The notes under the pieces were generated by a model. It made no database searches and was not told the DNA's origin. It was given only the letters and a program-made list of their open reading frames with translations. Shown in pieces: positions 63,404-64,000 of a stretch of 64,000 nt of DNA. The translations under genes and the position numbers were made by a program. How positions within the stretch are numbered: the first letter of the stretch is position 1; each line of letters starts with the position of its first letter. Source of the stretch: Poriferisodalis sp026713105 (GTDB lineage: Bacteria > Actinomycetota > Acidimicrobiia > Acidimicrobiales > Poriferisodalaceae); assembly GCA_965115995.1 (NCBI GenBank), contig OZ220472.1:1612001-1676000 (forward strand), read 5' to 3'.

Positions 63404-64000
63404 ATGCGTGCACTTGAAATCCAATCCCTCACCGGCCCTGCCGGGGTGGCGGTCATCGACTCACCCGAACCGGAAGCCGATCCTCACGGCGCATCGGTCA
63501 TCGTCGACATCGTCTGCGGCGGCGTCTCATTCCCTGATCTGCTTCAGAGCCAAGGTCTCTACCAGTACCGCCCCGACCCTCCGTTCCGACCGGGAATCGA
63601 AGCTTCGGGCGTGGTGCGCGAGGCGCCCGCCGAATCGGGGTACGCGCCGGGCGACCGCGTGTGCGTGTGGTCGAACGGCTGCCTCGCGGAGGTCGTGGCG
63701 TCGGCACCGCGTGATCTGTTCGCCCTGCCCGACCAGCTCTCGTTCGAAGAGGGAGCTGCCCTCGTCATGAACTACCAGACCGCGGTGTTCTGCATGATCG
63801 ACCGGGCCGGCCTGCGCGAGGGCGAGTCGGTGCTGGTGCTCGGCGCCTCCGGCGGGGTGGGCACGTCAGGCATCCAGGTGGCCAAGGGGGTCGGCGCTGG
63901 TCCGATCATCGGTTTGGTCTCCACCGAGGCCAAGGGCGAGATCGCTCGCGCAGCAGGCGCCGACCACACCGTGCTCATCAGCGACACATGGAAGGATGAG
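63404..64000 (+). CDS. NADPH:quinone-oxidoreductase-like medium-chain dehydrogenase, N-terminal part (runs off the right edge)
   Basis: The first 199 residues of a medium-chain dehydrogenase/reductase: MRALEIQSLTGPAGVAVIDS, the substrate-side GGVSFPDLLQSQGLYQYRPDPPFRPGIEASGVV, GDRVCVWSNGCLAEVV and the Rossmann motif VLVLGASGGVGTSGIQVAK. The catalytic-zinc cysteine and histidine are missing, and the GIEASG / ASGGVGT pattern is that of zeta-crystallin-like quinone oxidoreductases, which reduce quinones or enones with NADPH. ATG 63404 is the natural start. Divergent from the amidohydrolase across 252 nt with no other gene visible. Confidence 0.9.
   Translation, partial: MRALEIQSLTGPAGVAVIDSPEPEADPHGASVIVDIVCGGVSFPDLLQSQGLYQYRPDPPFRPGIEASGVVREAPAESGYAPGDRVCVWSNGCLAEVVASAPRDLFALPDQLSFEEGAALVMNYQTAVFCMIDRAGLREGESVLVLGASGGVGTSGIQVAKGVGAGPIIGLVSTEAKGEIARAAGADHTVLISDTWKDE

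Overview
This is a GC-rich, densely coded stretch that looks like a chromosome segment of a high-GC actinobacterium, most likely of the class Acidimicrobiia (inference). The pointers are a mycothiol-dependent nitroreductase homologue (Rv2466c type), an F420-type luciferase-like oxidoreductase, a DUF222/13E12 HNH-nuclease gene, several CoA-based catabolic enzymes and frequent GTG starts. I saw no rRNA or tRNA gene, CRISPR array, insertion sequence, phage gene or replication origin.

Layout. 1-2.5 kb: accessory zone with the 5' part of a DUF222 gene whose N-terminus is tandemly duplicated, a VapBC pair, a MazEF-like pair, and an orphan fragment of a cell-wall-binding-repeat protein ending at a 34-bp perfect palindrome. 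2.5-4.9 kb: a single-protein signalling system (GAF-PAS-histidine kinase-receiver-winged helix). 4.9-10.6 kb: a decayed surface-protein fragment, then a 1743-residue secreted SWM-repeat protein. 10.7-35.3 kb: catabolic and housekeeping genes: two double-length CaiB/BaiF CoA-transferases, epoxide hydrolase, acyl-CoA synthetase, enoyl-CoA hydratase, LLM oxidoreductase with a divergent HxlR regulator, aromatic-amino-acid-type decarboxylase next to a HisC-like aminotransferase, uracil-DNA glycosylase, a DUF4143 ATPase, a frameshifted MFS transporter, esterases, and the Rv2466c-like protein. 35.3-39.6 kb: a two-gene molybdopterin oxidoreductase operon in which the four-cluster ferredoxin subunit is fused to its membrane anchor. 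39.7-45.1 kb: a ProVWX-type compatible-solute importer with a doubled-size permease and a lipoprotein carrying nine ADDDM repeats. 45.2-48.4 kb: SDR, two alpha/beta hydrolases and a membrane coiled-coil protein. 48.6-61.8 kb: a 4401-residue secreted Calx-beta-rich repeat protein. 62.0-64.0 kb: an amidohydrolase and the start of a zinc-free quinone-oxidoreductase-like gene that runs off the window.

The most unusual shared signal is that both giant secreted repeat proteins have an 11-nt C/G homopolymer immediately upstream of their start codons, and a third run (9 nt) lies in the duplicated 5' region of the DUF222 gene. For both giant genes an upstream ATG would enter the main frame if the tract were 12 nt instead of 11. 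This makes them candidate contingency (phase-variable) loci, although homopolymers are also where assembly errors occur. The two CoA-transferases share a second pattern: in each, only the C-terminal half keeps the expected catalytic aspartate.
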